A stretch of DNA of 33,827 nt, taken from Opitutaceae bacterium. GTDB taxonomy: Bacteria; Verrucomicrobiota; Verrucomicrobiia; Opitutales; Opitutaceae. Position numbers and translations under genes: made by a program. This document shows, piece by piece, positions 23,209 through 31,099 of this stretch. The notes beneath the pieces are model-generated. The model had not been told where the DNA came from and made no database searches. It saw nothing but the letters and a program-made list of their open reading frames with translations. The stretch is taken from contig JANQKV010000032.1 in assembly GCA_028280945.1 (NCBI GenBank), forward strand, positions 1 to 33,827, given 5' to 3'. Position 1 is the first letter of the stretch; the number at the start of each line of letters is the position of its first letter.

Positions 23209-24208
23209 CCAGTAGACCGGAATAGACAAACGCGGCGTAGGCGACGACCAGACCGGCCCCCATCCATCGGGGCAGACGGCCAAGGATCAGCAAACACGCG
23301 GCATGCACCAGGACGGCTCCGCCGAGGAGGTAAACCGCCGTGAAGAAAAACTCGGGCAAAGGGATCGGGCGCAGGAGGGCAAACAATCCCAGGCACAGCG
23401 GGATGCAGATGTGGCCGTCACCAATCTGTGACGCATAGACGATGTCCGCCCGCCGCCGGGCCGCGTAGTAGAAGGCCAGCAGTGCATTGGGCAGCACGAG
23501 AAGCCAACCGGTGATCCATCCCAAATGCTCCGCGCGAAAAAACCCCGCTTCCGCCGCGCTCAAATGGGCCACCAACGCATCGAGGCTCTCGTAGATGACC
23601 CAGCCGCCGATCGCGATCAGTCCGAGATCGAGGTAAAAGATCCAGCCAAACTTCCGGTCGCGTTGCAGGTTGTGCTTCAGCACGTCGTAGACTTGAAACG
23701 ATTGCCAAAAAAGAAACATGCCCACCAAGGCCAGCCCGTCGCCGCGGTCCAAAGAACCGTCGCGTCCCAGGGCCCAGGTCAGACCGGTGAAAAACAGCAC
23801 CGCCGTAAGCGTGAGCATGAGGGACAAGCGGCTCAGCCGTTGCTCGCGTCGGACTGATTTGCCGCCCTTGCGCCCCCGGGAGGCGACAACGTGCAAAGGC
23901 CAGATCAGTGCCGGCAGTCCGAGCAGCAGGGTGAGGTTGGTCACGTTGTTGACCAAACTGTTCACCATGATTTCGACCGGCGCGCCGCTGTCGCGCCACA
24001 ACAGGAATACAAACACCAGATTGCCCAAGCCGGAGCAGTAAGGCACCACGAGCGTCCCCAGGGCCGTACCTTCAAGACCATGATTGAGCATGGCCTCCAG
24101 CCGCCAAATCATCAGCCAAGATGCGAGCAGGAAGGTGACGGTGAATGTCACCGGATGCGTGATTCCCAAAGTTGAAATCAAATCCTGCAGGGGCTGCATC
24201 CGAATCAC
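23204..24208 (-). CDS. Sodium/calcium exchanger-like membrane protein
   Basis: 334 residues with about ten hydrophobic segments. Two internal repeats resemble the alpha-repeats of cation/Ca2+ exchangers: GTLVVPYCSGLGNLVFVFLL with VNSLVNNVTNLTLLLGLPAL in the first half, and YASQIGDGHICIPLCLGLFALL in the second. The usual acidic GTSLPE residues are not present in standard form, so the ion and even transport activity are uncertain. The start has AGGAG 9 bases upstream, and the gene begins 11 bases after the lipoate-ligase-like gene, so it ends a minus-strand operon. Confidence 0.72.
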   Translation of the reverse strand: MIRMQPLQDLISTLGITHPVTFTVTFLLASWLMIWRLEAMLNHGLEGTALGTLVVPYCSGLGNLVFVFLLWRDSGAPVEIMVNSLVNNVTNLTLLLGLPALIWPLHVVASRGRKGGKSVRREQRLSRLSLMLTLTAVLFFTGLTWALGRDGSLDRGDGLALVGMFLFWQSFQVYDVLKHNLQRDRKFGWIFYLDLGLIAIGGWVIYESLDALVAHLSAAEAGFFRAEHLGWITGWLLVLPNALLAFYYAARRRADIVYASQIGDGHICIPLCLGLFALLRPIPLPEFFFTAVYLLGGAVLVHAACLLILGRLPRWMGAGLVVAYAAFVYSGLLA

Positions 24209-24219
24209 TCCTGCTCAAT

Positions 24220-24936
24220 CTAGCGGCGTTCGAGCCAAGCCTCGGAAGCGTAGTTCTCCGCCAATGAATCCACGGCTGCATCCCATAACTCGGGCCAAGG
24301 CACGGGCGCGGCGGGGAGGGCGAGCAGTTGGGCAACGCCCGCGGCGAATGATTCCTCGAACTGATCCCAATCGATGTCTCCCGCCGTGCGGCGCGCAATG
24401 GATCCCTGAAAAAGGAGTCCACGTTTGCTGCGCTTCTGGGCGGCCCCGGCGATCTTTGCCTTGGTAACGGCATGAATCACATCGGCCGGTTCGGCGCGAG
24501 TAAAGCAGGCGGAAGCGCCGCCGTATTGTCCGGCCGTCGCGGTTGTTGCGGGCGGTTGCAAAACCGCGTTGCACCCTTGGTCGCGAAGCGCCCCGGCCAC
24601 AATGTCATGAATGGCGGCGTAGCTTTGCGGGGCGGGAGCGGCCCCCAGGTCATGCTCGCGGGGCAACACCAACGCATACGTCCAGTCTTCGCGGTGATCA
24701 ACGATGCCGCCGCCGGTGGGACGTCGGCAGAGCTCGGCATCATCGCCGTCGCGGCCGATTTGTGCGCGCACGGCGGCGACGTTTTGGGCGTAGCCAAAGG
24801 TAAAGGCCGGCCGCCGCCAACCGTAGTGCCGCAAGCGCGCGTGCGCCGGATGCGGGTAGTGCTGCAACAGCATAAAATCCGTCGCCATGTTGGCGGCAGC
24901 GGTGTCTTCCCGGGAAGCGAGCAGATCGAGCTTCAT
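24220..24936 (-). CDS. Lipoate--protein ligase A family protein
   Basis: 238 residues of the biotin/lipoate protein ligase fold. Motifs: GYAQN (residues 48-52), RRPTGGGIVDH (71-81, the RRxSGGGxVxH substrate loop) and the lysine motif TKAKIAGAAQKRSKRGLLFQGSI (158-180). It is short compared with E. coli LplA and lacks the separate C-terminal adenylation-lid domain, so it may be a LipM/LipL-type octanoyl/lipoyl transferase or a truncated ligase; these cannot be told apart by eye. The ATG overlaps the stop of sixA as TGATG, giving translational coupling. Confidence 0.83.
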   Translation of the reverse strand: MKLDLLASREDTAAANMATDFMLLQHYPHPAHARLRHYGWRRPAFTFGYAQNVAAVRAQIGRDGDDAELCRRPTGGGIVDHREDWTYALVLPREHDLGAAPAPQSYAAIHDIVAGALRDQGCNAVLQPPATTATAGQYGGASACFTRAEPADVIHAVTKAKIAGAAQKRSKRGLLFQGSIARRTAGDIDWDQFEESFAAGVAQLLALPAAPVPWPELWDAAVDSLAENYASEAWLERR

Positions 24937-25475
24937 CAACGCAGCGCGCTGCCCGCCCCGGCTTGGGTGATGGCATCAAAGTCCGGCAGGAACTCCGGAG
25001 TGTAGTGCCAGGCGGTGCGCCAGCGCGGCAACCCCGTGTCGGCAAAGATCTCATCGCTGCGTCGCAGCGCGATGATGGCGTTCTTTTTCAGGTGCACGAG
25101 TTCCTGGTTGGGCCATCCCGTGGTCAGCAACGAGGCCAGCCGCCCCAGGTGCGGTTGGTGTCCCACCAAGGCGAGGTCGTGCGAAGTCGGGTATAGCCGA
25201 AAGCGCTCGGCGATGATCGCGGGGTCGTCGAAGGGCAGCAGCCCATCGGTCTCGACCAGCGCGATCTCGGGATCGAGCTGACTGACCAGGTCGGCGGCCG
25301 TTTCGAAGGCGCGCTGCAAGGGGCTGTGCCACATCTGGGCCGGCTGAAGGCGGCCGTTGGCTTTGAAGAACCAAGCGACCTCGCGAGTGATGCGTTGACC
25401 GCGTTCGCTGAGCGGGCGTTTGGCGTCGTCGGAGTGATCCAGGGCGTGAGCGTGACGGATCAGAAACAGGCGCAT
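24936..25475 (-). CDS. sixA: Phosphohistidine phosphatase SixA
   Basis: 179 residues of the histidine phosphatase superfamily. The catalytic RHAHA is at the N-terminus (MRLFLIRHAHA, His8), followed by PLSERGQR, HSPLQRAFETA and LVGHQPHLG with the second catalytic His. Length and lack of a cap domain fit SixA, which removes phosphate from histidine phosphotransfer domains and PTS proteins. It begins 17 bases after the hybrid histidine kinase ends, so the two may act in the same phosphorelay. It overlaps the lipoate-ligase-like gene. Confidence 0.88.
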   Translation of the reverse strand: MRLFLIRHAHALDHSDDAKRPLSERGQRITREVAWFFKANGRLQPAQMWHSPLQRAFETAADLVSQLDPEIALVETDGLLPFDDPAIIAERFRLYPTSHDLALVGHQPHLGRLASLLTTGWPNQELVHLKKNAIIALRRSDEIFADTGLPRWRTAWHYTPEFLPDFDAITQAGAGSALR

Positions 25476-25492
25476 GCCGGACTAGAACCGAC

Positions 25493-27049
25493 TCATGGCT
25501 TGGCGTCGAGCAGGCTTCGCACCTCGTAGAGCAGCGTGCTCAAAGCAAAGGGCTTTTGCAGCGTGATCTGGTGAGCTGCCGCGATGCCGGTCACGGGACC
25601 GGTGGGCACACTGGGAATACTCAGCAGGCGCACGCCCTTTTGCGCGCGATTGAGTCGACGGGCCAGGACCGCGGTTTCGCCATTTTCGGCGAGCGGGTCG
25701 GCGATCAGCAGATGAATGCCGCCGGGGGTTTTCTTCAGCTCGATCTCGGCGGATGAGCAGCTGGCACAACCGTGCACCTCGTAACCATCGGCACTGAGAA
25801 TGCCCTCCAGCATCTTCCTCACCACGGTATCCGGCTCGATGATCATCACCGTCTCTTGACCGTTCGTGACGGGCAGGGAGGCGAGTTTGCCACTGACCGG
25901 GTCAACCGGTTCGGAGGAGCGCGGCAGGAAGACCTCGAAGGTCGAACCTTTGTTGGGTTCGCTGGTGACTTGGATGTGGCCGCCGCTTTGTTTGACGACC
26001 CCATACACCAATGCCAGCCCCAGCCCGGTGCCTTTGCCCTCCGTCTTGGTGGTGAAGAAAGGTTCGAAGAGCGTTTTGCGAGTTGCTTCGTCCATGCCAA
26101 CACCGTTGTCCGATACTGAGAGCAACACGTATTCGCCGGGTTTCATATCTTCGGCGCGGCGATTGCGGTGGACGGGAACCGAGACGTTGCGCGTGCTCAC
26201 GCCGATGCGCCCGCTTTCCTTGGTGGCATCGCGGGCATTGAGCACCAGGTTGAGGAAAACCTGCTGCAGCTGGGTGGGGTCAACGTGGACGTTGCCGGTG
26301 TCCTCCCCGAGATCGATCTCGAGCGAACGATGCTCTCCCAGCAGCCGGGACAGAATATCAATGTGCTCCCGCACGAGGCGGTTGGGTTCAATGACCCGTG
26401 GATCCATGCTCTGGCGGCGACCGAAGGCGAGCAGTTGCCGCACCAACGTGGCGGCACGATGACCAGCCTGGTGAATCTCGTGCAGTTCTCTTTGGGTATC
26501 GGAATCTTCCCCCAACTTGTGATGGAGGATTTCGGTGTAGCCGTTGATGACGGAGATGAGGTTGTTGAAATCGTGCGCCACCCCACCGGCCAAGCGGCCG
26601 ACGGCATCGAGCCGTTGCGAGTGCACCAGGGCTTCGCGCAACTGGCGATTTGCGGTCATGTCGCGGTAGGTGATCATGACCTGGGTCACATTACCGGCAT
26701 CGTCGCGCAGGGCATTGAGGGTCCAGGCAACGTAGACAAGGCGACCGCCTTTGCGCTTCAGATAGGTCTCCTGGGTGATCGGTTCACCAGCCGGCAGTTC
26801 CTCGTGCCATAGCCGCATGGGGCCGAGGTCCTTCGGTTCGGCATGCAGCATTCCGTGGGGTTGGCCGAGCAGTTCGTCGATCGAATAGGCGGACATTTTC
26901 AGCAGGGCGGGGTTGGCGTGCTGAATGGTCCATCCTTGGGGGCCAAAATCGGGCGCCGCAAGAGCGACGCCTTCCGTCATGCCATTAAACACACGCTTCA
27001 GCACATCAGCTCCGGGGGCTGGTGATGCTGAATGCGAAGGTTCGTTCAT
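25493..27049 (-). CDS. PAS-domain hybrid sensor histidine kinase
   Basis: 518 residues, no membrane segment, so a cytosolic sensor. A PAS domain (about 15-130: VFNGMTEGVALA, ANPALLKMSAYSIDELLG, ITYRDMT) is followed by a HisKA domain with H-box GGVAHDFNNLISVI (His159) and an HATPase domain with N-box VFLNLVLNARDA (Asn271), SVSDNGVGMD, and KGTGLGLALVYGVV. The C-terminal receiver-like domain (398-518) has the acidic IEPD start, Asp451 in LLIADPLAENG and Lys499 in LQKPF, so it is probably phosphorylatable. It is of the HDFNN-type kinase group that usually signals through separate partners. No response regulator is adjacent; sixA follows at once. Confidence 0.93.
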   Translation of the reverse strand: MNEPSHSASPAPGADVLKRVFNGMTEGVALAAPDFGPQGWTIQHANPALLKMSAYSIDELLGQPHGMLHAEPKDLGPMRLWHEELPAGEPITQETYLKRKGGRLVYVAWTLNALRDDAGNVTQVMITYRDMTANRQLREALVHSQRLDAVGRLAGGVAHDFNNLISVINGYTEILHHKLGEDSDTQRELHEIHQAGHRAATLVRQLLAFGRRQSMDPRVIEPNRLVREHIDILSRLLGEHRSLEIDLGEDTGNVHVDPTQLQQVFLNLVLNARDATKESGRIGVSTRNVSVPVHRNRRAEDMKPGEYVLLSVSDNGVGMDEATRKTLFEPFFTTKTEGKGTGLGLALVYGVVKQSGGHIQVTSEPNKGSTFEVFLPRSSEPVDPVSGKLASLPVTNGQETVMIIEPDTVVRKMLEGILSADGYEVHGCASCSSAEIELKKTPGGIHLLIADPLAENGETAVLARRLNRAQKGVRLLSIPSVPTGPVTGIAAAHQITLQKPFALSTLLYEVRSLLDAKP

Positions 27050-27121
27050 GATTAATGGGAGGAAAAAAGCAGAATGGCCGATCCGAGTGGACTGGGGGAG
27101 GGCAACTCAGCGTTGGCTGGA

Positions 27122-27763
27122 CTAGGGCGAAAGCCGTTCGATGAGCCAGTGATCGCTGGAATCACGGCGGTAGCGAATACGGTCGTGGAGGCGGTTGGGT
27201 CGACCTTGCCAAAACTCGATGCGGATTGGGGCCACCCGGAAGCCGCCCCAATGGGACGGCGGCGGGATGGGTTGGCCGGCAAAGCGTTGTTCGGCTGCAT
27301 GGAGGTTTTGCTCCAACGTGGCGCGGTTGGGCACAACCGTGCTTTGGGCGGAGGCCCAAGCCCCGAGCTGACTGCCGATCGGACGACTTTGAAAATAAGC
27401 CGCGGTCTCTTCGCGGGAAATCCGAGTGACCGTGCCACGCACGACCACCTGGCGCTCCAGCGCCAGCCAGGGAAACACGAGGGTGGCCCGGGGATTGGCG
27501 GCGAGGTCCTGGCCCTTGGCGCTGTCGTAATTGGTGTAGAAAACGAAGCCTCGCGCATCCAACCCCTTCAGCAGGACCGTGCGACCGCCGGGAAAACCCT
27601 TCTCGTCAACCGTGGCGAGGGTCATGGCATTCGGTTCCACGACACCCCCGGCCTCCGCTTCTGCAAACCATTTGTTGAACTGCGCGATCGGGTCCGGGTC
27701 CGCCTGTTCCTCGCTGAAGCCAGCGAGCGCATATTCCTTACGAAGTGCAGCGAGATCAGGCAT
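27122..27763 (-). CDS. pdxH: Pyridoxamine 5'-phosphate oxidase
   Basis: 213 residues from the ATG at 27763 (MPDLAALRKEYALAGFSEEQ), the usual PdxH N-terminus; a further ten upstream residues are possible. The FMN enzyme makes pyridoxal 5'-phosphate. Family motifs: DPIAQFNKWFAEA, NAMTLATVDEKGFPGGRTVLLKG, GFVFYTNYDSAKGQDL, ATLVFPWLALERQVVVRG, SRPIGSQLGAWAS and the C-terminal FRVAPIRIEFWQGRPNRLHDR ending in LIERLSP. The length fits. It heads the minus-strand cluster, 72 bases before the kinase. Confidence 0.96.
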   Translation of the reverse strand: MPDLAALRKEYALAGFSEEQADPDPIAQFNKWFAEAEAGGVVEPNAMTLATVDEKGFPGGRTVLLKGLDARGFVFYTNYDSAKGQDLAANPRATLVFPWLALERQVVVRGTVTRISREETAAYFQSRPIGSQLGAWASAQSTVVPNRATLEQNLHAAEQRFAGQPIPPPSHWGGFRVAPIRIEFWQGRPNRLHDRIRYRRDSSDHWLIERLSP

Positions 27764-27854
27764 GATTAGGTGGATCCGGAAGGTGGGGTTCACTCCGCGT
27801 GCGTGTCAAAAAACAAGCGGTAAAAGGGAAATCTCAGGTTAACTTTACATCAAT

Positions 27855-27892
27855 TTGACGAACGGTCGGACACCGAATTGACGAATGGTCGG
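27855..27892. repeat. Tandem direct repeat in the pdxH/PHP divergent region
   Basis: TTGACGAACGGTCGG (27855-27869) and TTGACGAATGGTCGG (27878-27892) are 15-base direct repeats with one mismatch and a 23-base period. Placement immediately before the plus-strand gene suggests regulator half-sites. Each begins with a TTGAC -35-like hexamer, but no convincing -10 follows. Confidence 0.6.
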
Positions 27893-27894
27893 GA

Positions 27895-28749
27895 GTGCGG
27901 CTACTTGGCTGCGCCTTGCCTACGCCAATCCTTTACGAGTCCCACTCCCACACGCCGCTTTGCCAGCATGCGCAAGGCCGGCCAGTCGACTACGCCGAAG
28001 CCGCCGAAGCCGCTGGTTTTAAAGGTGTCATCATCACCTGTCACTGTCCGTTGCCCGACAACCACAGTGACTGGGTGCGCATGCGACCCGACGAATACGA
28101 GCTCTATCACGACATGATCACCGAAGCGAAAGAGCAATTTGCCGGGCGAGTGGACGTGCGCGCGGGATTGGAGAGTGATTTTTTTCCGGGGGTAGAGCCG
28201 TGGTTGGAGGAGCTGCATGAGCGTGTGCCGCTCAACCATGTGCTTGGATCGGTGCATCCGCAGCTTCCGGAATATCAGGATACTTATTACAACGGCGACG
28301 GGTTCGCGTTTCAGCGCACGTATTTTGAACACCTGGCATTGGCGGCGGAAACGGGGCTCTTCGATACCATTGCCCACCCGGATCTGGTCAAGAACCTCGC
28401 CGGTTCGGAATGGAGTTTTGCCTCGATCCAACCGCACATTGCCGAGGCGCTGGACCGGATTGCCGCCACCGGCGTTGCGATGGAGCTCAATACCAGCGGA
28501 CGTTACAAGGCGATACCGGAAATGAACCCCAGCGCGACCATGCTCGGCATGATGCTCGAGCGCGATATCCCGGTGGTGATTGGCGCGGATGCCCACGTGC
28601 CTCACCGCGTGGGAGAAGGGTATGCCGATGCTCTGGAAACCCTGCGCCGCGTGGGCTACCGCGAGATCAACATCTTTCTCAACCGCCAGCGCCAGCCCAT
28701 TGCCATCGACGATGCCTTGGTTTCGTTGGGACTGACCTTTCCATCGTAA
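27895..28749 (+). CDS. PHP-domain histidinol-phosphatase (HisK type)
   Basis: Up to 284 residues. The PHP metal motif ESHSHTPLCQHA near the N-terminus is characteristic of HisK-type histidinol phosphatases, followed by GFKGVIITCHCPLPD, the metal-binding GLESDFFPG, VLGSVHPQLPEY, FDTIAHPDLVKN, MELNTSGRYK and IGADAHVPHRVGEGY. The reaction is histidinol phosphate to histidinol in histidine synthesis. The start is unclear: GTG at 27895, or TTG at 27916, which gives a more typical length before ESHSH. No strong ribosome site supports either. It leads a plus-strand cluster with the VOC and rlmN genes. Confidence 0.88.
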   Translation: MRLLGCALPTPILYESHSHTPLCQHAQGRPVDYAEAAEAAGFKGVIITCHCPLPDNHSDWVRMRPDEYELYHDMITEAKEQFAGRVDVRAGLESDFFPGVEPWLEELHERVPLNHVLGSVHPQLPEYQDTYYNGDGFAFQRTYFEHLALAAETGLFDTIAHPDLVKNLAGSEWSFASIQPHIAEALDRIAATGVAMELNTSGRYKAIPEMNPSATMLGMMLERDIPVVIGADAHVPHRVGEGYADALETLRRVGYREINIFLNRQRQPIAIDDALVSLGLTFPS

Positions 28750-28768
28750 GAATACCTTCGGCGAACGC

Positions 28769-29167
28769 ATGCAAATCGACCACATCGAACTCTTTGTTCC
28801 GGATCGTGACGCCGCCGTGTCGTGGTATGGTGAGTGGTTGGGTTTTCAGGCCATGCCCGAACACGCCGAGTGGGCGGCGGACGGCCCGCTGATGATGACC
28901 AATGATTCCGGGCGCAGCATGTTGGCATTGTTTGTTGGGGAAGCGGCGGGCGAGCGGGAGGTCGCGGGCTGGCGGAGGGTGGCGTTCCGCACCGACGCGG
29001 ACTCTTTTTGGAGTTTCGCCGAACGCTATCGGCAGAGCGGACAGCCGATCGAGGGGCCGGTCGACCACCAGAAAAGCTGGTCGGTCTATTTTTCCGATCC
29101 GTGGGGCAATGCCCTTGAGGTCACCACCTACAACTACTCGGCGGTGTCCATGATCATGCACGACTAG
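28769..29167 (+). CDS. VOC (glyoxalase/bleomycin-resistance) superfamily protein
   Basis: 132 residues, one VOC module pair. It begins MQIDHIELFVPDRDAAVSWYGEWLGF with the metal-binding His5 and ends with SVYFSDPWGNALEVTTYNY, containing the late Glu ligand. The middle (GRSMLALFVGE, WRRVAFRTDADSFWSF) is standard. VOC proteins are metal-dependent lyases, dioxygenases or binding proteins; the substrate is not readable here. It starts 20 bases after the PHP phosphatase and is likely cotranscribed. Confidence 0.9.
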   Translation: MQIDHIELFVPDRDAAVSWYGEWLGFQAMPEHAEWAADGPLMMTNDSGRSMLALFVGEAAGEREVAGWRRVAFRTDADSFWSFAERYRQSGQPIEGPVDHQKSWSVYFSDPWGNALEVTTYNYSAVSMIMHD

Positions 29168-29228
29168 GCGGGGCTGGGCGGCTTTGGAGATTTACCCACC
29201 CCGGGGCGATTGCTCTGCTGCAGTTCGC

Positions 29229-30329
29229 ATGGCTGATGGCTCTCCGCTTTCCCTGTTGGATCTCACTCGCGACGATTTGGGCGCGTTGGTGGAACAATGG
29301 GGTTTCAAGCGGGTGCATGCCGGCAAAGTGTGGCGGCATCTGTATCTGCACGGGCGCAACGACTGGGAGACGATTTACGGGTTGCCGAAGGAACTCGCCA
29401 ACCGGTTGGCAAACGAGACTTCGGCCGAACTGCTGCCGGTGACGCGCGAGACCCGTTCGTCGGACGGCTTCACCCGCAAATACCTGTTGGGTCTGCCGGA
29501 CCAACATCAGATTGAGACGGTGCTCATGCGATACTCGGGCCGGGTGACGGCTTGCGTGAGTTCCCAGGTGGGTTGCGCCATGGGCTGTGTGTTTTGTGCC
29601 ACCGGCCAGATGGGTTACACGCGGCACCTCACCACGGCCGAAATCGTGGCTCAGGCCATGCACGTTGACCGGGTGTTGCGGGCAACGGCGGCCGAGGCAC
29701 CGGCCTTGGCCGAATCGGACCATGATTCTCCCCATCACCGGCACGAGCGACTCCGCAACATCGTGTTGATGGGCATGGGTGAGCCGCTGCACAATTACGA
29801 CGCGGTGATCAAAGCCACGAAGGTCCTGCGCGACCCGGGTGGGTTGGCTTTGGGGGCCAAGAAAATCACACTCAGCACGGTGGGGGTTGTGCCGGGGATC
29901 ATTCGCCTGGCCGACGAGCGGCAACCGATCTACCTGGCCGTCTCACTGCATGCGGCGACGCAGGAGCACCGCGCGGCGATTGTGCCGGTGGCCAGGAAGT
30001 GGCCGTTGGACGAACTGATGCGCGCCTGCGGATACTACGCCGAGAAAATGCAGCGCCGCATCTTTTTCGAGTGGACCCTGATTGAAGGTGAAAACGACCG
30101 ACCTGAGGACGCCCATGCGGTGGGTCGCCTGCTGCAAACCGTGCCCGGGCAGGTGAACCTGATCCCTTTAAATCCAACCAGTGGATACGAGGGCCTGCCC
30201 AGCGACCAGACGGCGGCGAGACGTTTTCAATCCATCCTCGCCGGATATGGTTTGCCCAGCACAGTCCGCCAGCGTCGCGGCATCGACATTGCCGCCGGCT
30301 GCGGCCAGCTGGCGGTCGCCGGCCCGTAA
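29229..30329 (+). CDS. rlmN: 23S rRNA (adenine-C2)-methyltransferase RlmN
   Basis: 366 residues from the ATG at 29229 (MADGSPLSLLDLTRDDL). The radical SAM enzyme methylates A2503 of 23S rRNA and A37 of some tRNAs. The N-terminal RNA-binding region (AGKVWRHLYLHG) is followed by the cluster motif Cys116-AMG-Cys120-VF-Cys123, MGMGEPLHNY, LSTVGVVPGI, AVSLHA, and the C-terminal RRGIDIAAGCGQL, whose Cys358 carries the transferred methyl. A small His/Asp-rich insertion (SDHDSPHHRHER) before the GEPL motif is of a common kind. It ends the PHP-VOC-rlmN cluster. Confidence 0.95.
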   Translation: MADGSPLSLLDLTRDDLGALVEQWGFKRVHAGKVWRHLYLHGRNDWETIYGLPKELANRLANETSAELLPVTRETRSSDGFTRKYLLGLPDQHQIETVLMRYSGRVTACVSSQVGCAMGCVFCATGQMGYTRHLTTAEIVAQAMHVDRVLRATAAEAPALAESDHDSPHHRHERLRNIVLMGMGEPLHNYDAVIKATKVLRDPGGLALGAKKITLSTVGVVPGIIRLADERQPIYLAVSLHAATQEHRAAIVPVARKWPLDELMRACGYYAEKMQRRIFFEWTLIEGENDRPEDAHAVGRLLQTVPGQVNLIPLNPTSGYEGLPSDQTAARRFQSILAGYGLPSTVRQRRGIDIAAGCGQLAVAGP

Positions 30330-30330
30330 T

Positions 30331-30349
30331 TCCCGGCATTAATCCGGGA
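30331..30349. terminator. Short hairpin after rlmN
   Basis: TCCCGG-CATTAAT-CCGGGA directly after the stop codon, in the short gap to a convergent gene. No T-run follows, so function as a terminator is uncertain. Confidence 0.35.
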
Positions 30350-30418
30350 TGGGGTGAACGGGTCTGTCGCCGGCTGCCATGTCTGTTTCGGCATGGGTTG
30401 TGCCGCTGCTCCGTAATG

Positions 30419-31099
30419 CTACCTCCGTGAAAACTCCCTTAGGGCATCCCGTCCGATCCATCGAGCGGTGCGATCGGAGCTTGAGGCGAGCGTTTCAGCC
30501 AGCTCAACGGCTGCCACTAGGCAGCTGTCGTCGACCCGTTTACCAATTTGGCGAAGCGCCCAATTGACCGCTTTTTTGACGAAGTTGCGGTCGTCATCGG
30601 CAGCGTGTTGGATCAGCGGCAGCAGATCGATGAACGTTTGGGCCGGTTCCTTTTTTCGATGAACCGCCAAGCTGGCAAGCAGGGCAAAAGCAGCGCGTTT
30701 TTCAAACTCCTGCTCGCGGGTGGACCACTCCCGCACCTTTGCAAAAGCGTCGGGATGACGGCGAAAAAGGTGCATGCACACCACGTCACAGATTGCCCAG
30801 CTATCGAAGTCCTTGAGCCAGGAGTCCATCTCCCCGGTTGTCAGGCGTTTCGGATCCGCAATCCATACGGCCAGAATTCGCGCTTCGTGCACGGGCTGAG
30901 CCCAAAGTGCGGCGGCCAGTTCATGGTCGTGTCCGTGTTCGCGGGCGATCCCGCGTAGATGGCTCATGGAAAGCCCAAGCTGTTCCGTGGACGGCCGAAT
31001 TCCGAAATGGCGTTGTCCTGCCACGTCCTGGGGGCTGCGTCCCGCCCGGAGGGCGGCAACGATTTCAGTGGCCCGGATACCGGCAGTCCCCGCCTTCAT
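30419..31099 (-). CDS. AlkD-like DNA alkylation repair (HEAT-repeat) protein
   Basis: 226 residues from the ATG at 31099 (MKAGTAGIRATEIV). All-helical, matching the AlkD/AlkC-like DNA glycosylase family: FGIRPSTEQLGLSMSHLRGIARE, HELAAALWAQPVHEARILAVWIADP, MDSWLKDFDSWAICDVVCMHLF, and FEKRAAFALLASLAVH...DDRNFVKKAVNWALRQIGKR. The DSWAxCD and FVKKAVNWALRQIGK segments are family hallmarks, with Trp and Asp in the alkyl-base contact region. AlkD enzymes remove N3/N7-alkylated bases. The start overlaps the DAHP synthase stop as ATGA, so its translation depends on that gene, an odd partner for a repair enzyme. Confidence 0.86.
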   Translation of the reverse strand: MKAGTAGIRATEIVAALRAGRSPQDVAGQRHFGIRPSTEQLGLSMSHLRGIAREHGHDHELAAALWAQPVHEARILAVWIADPKRLTTGEMDSWLKDFDSWAICDVVCMHLFRRHPDAFAKVREWSTREQEFEKRAAFALLASLAVHRKKEPAQTFIDLLPLIQHAADDDRNFVKKAVNWALRQIGKRVDDSCLVAAVELAETLASSSDRTARWIGRDALREFSRR

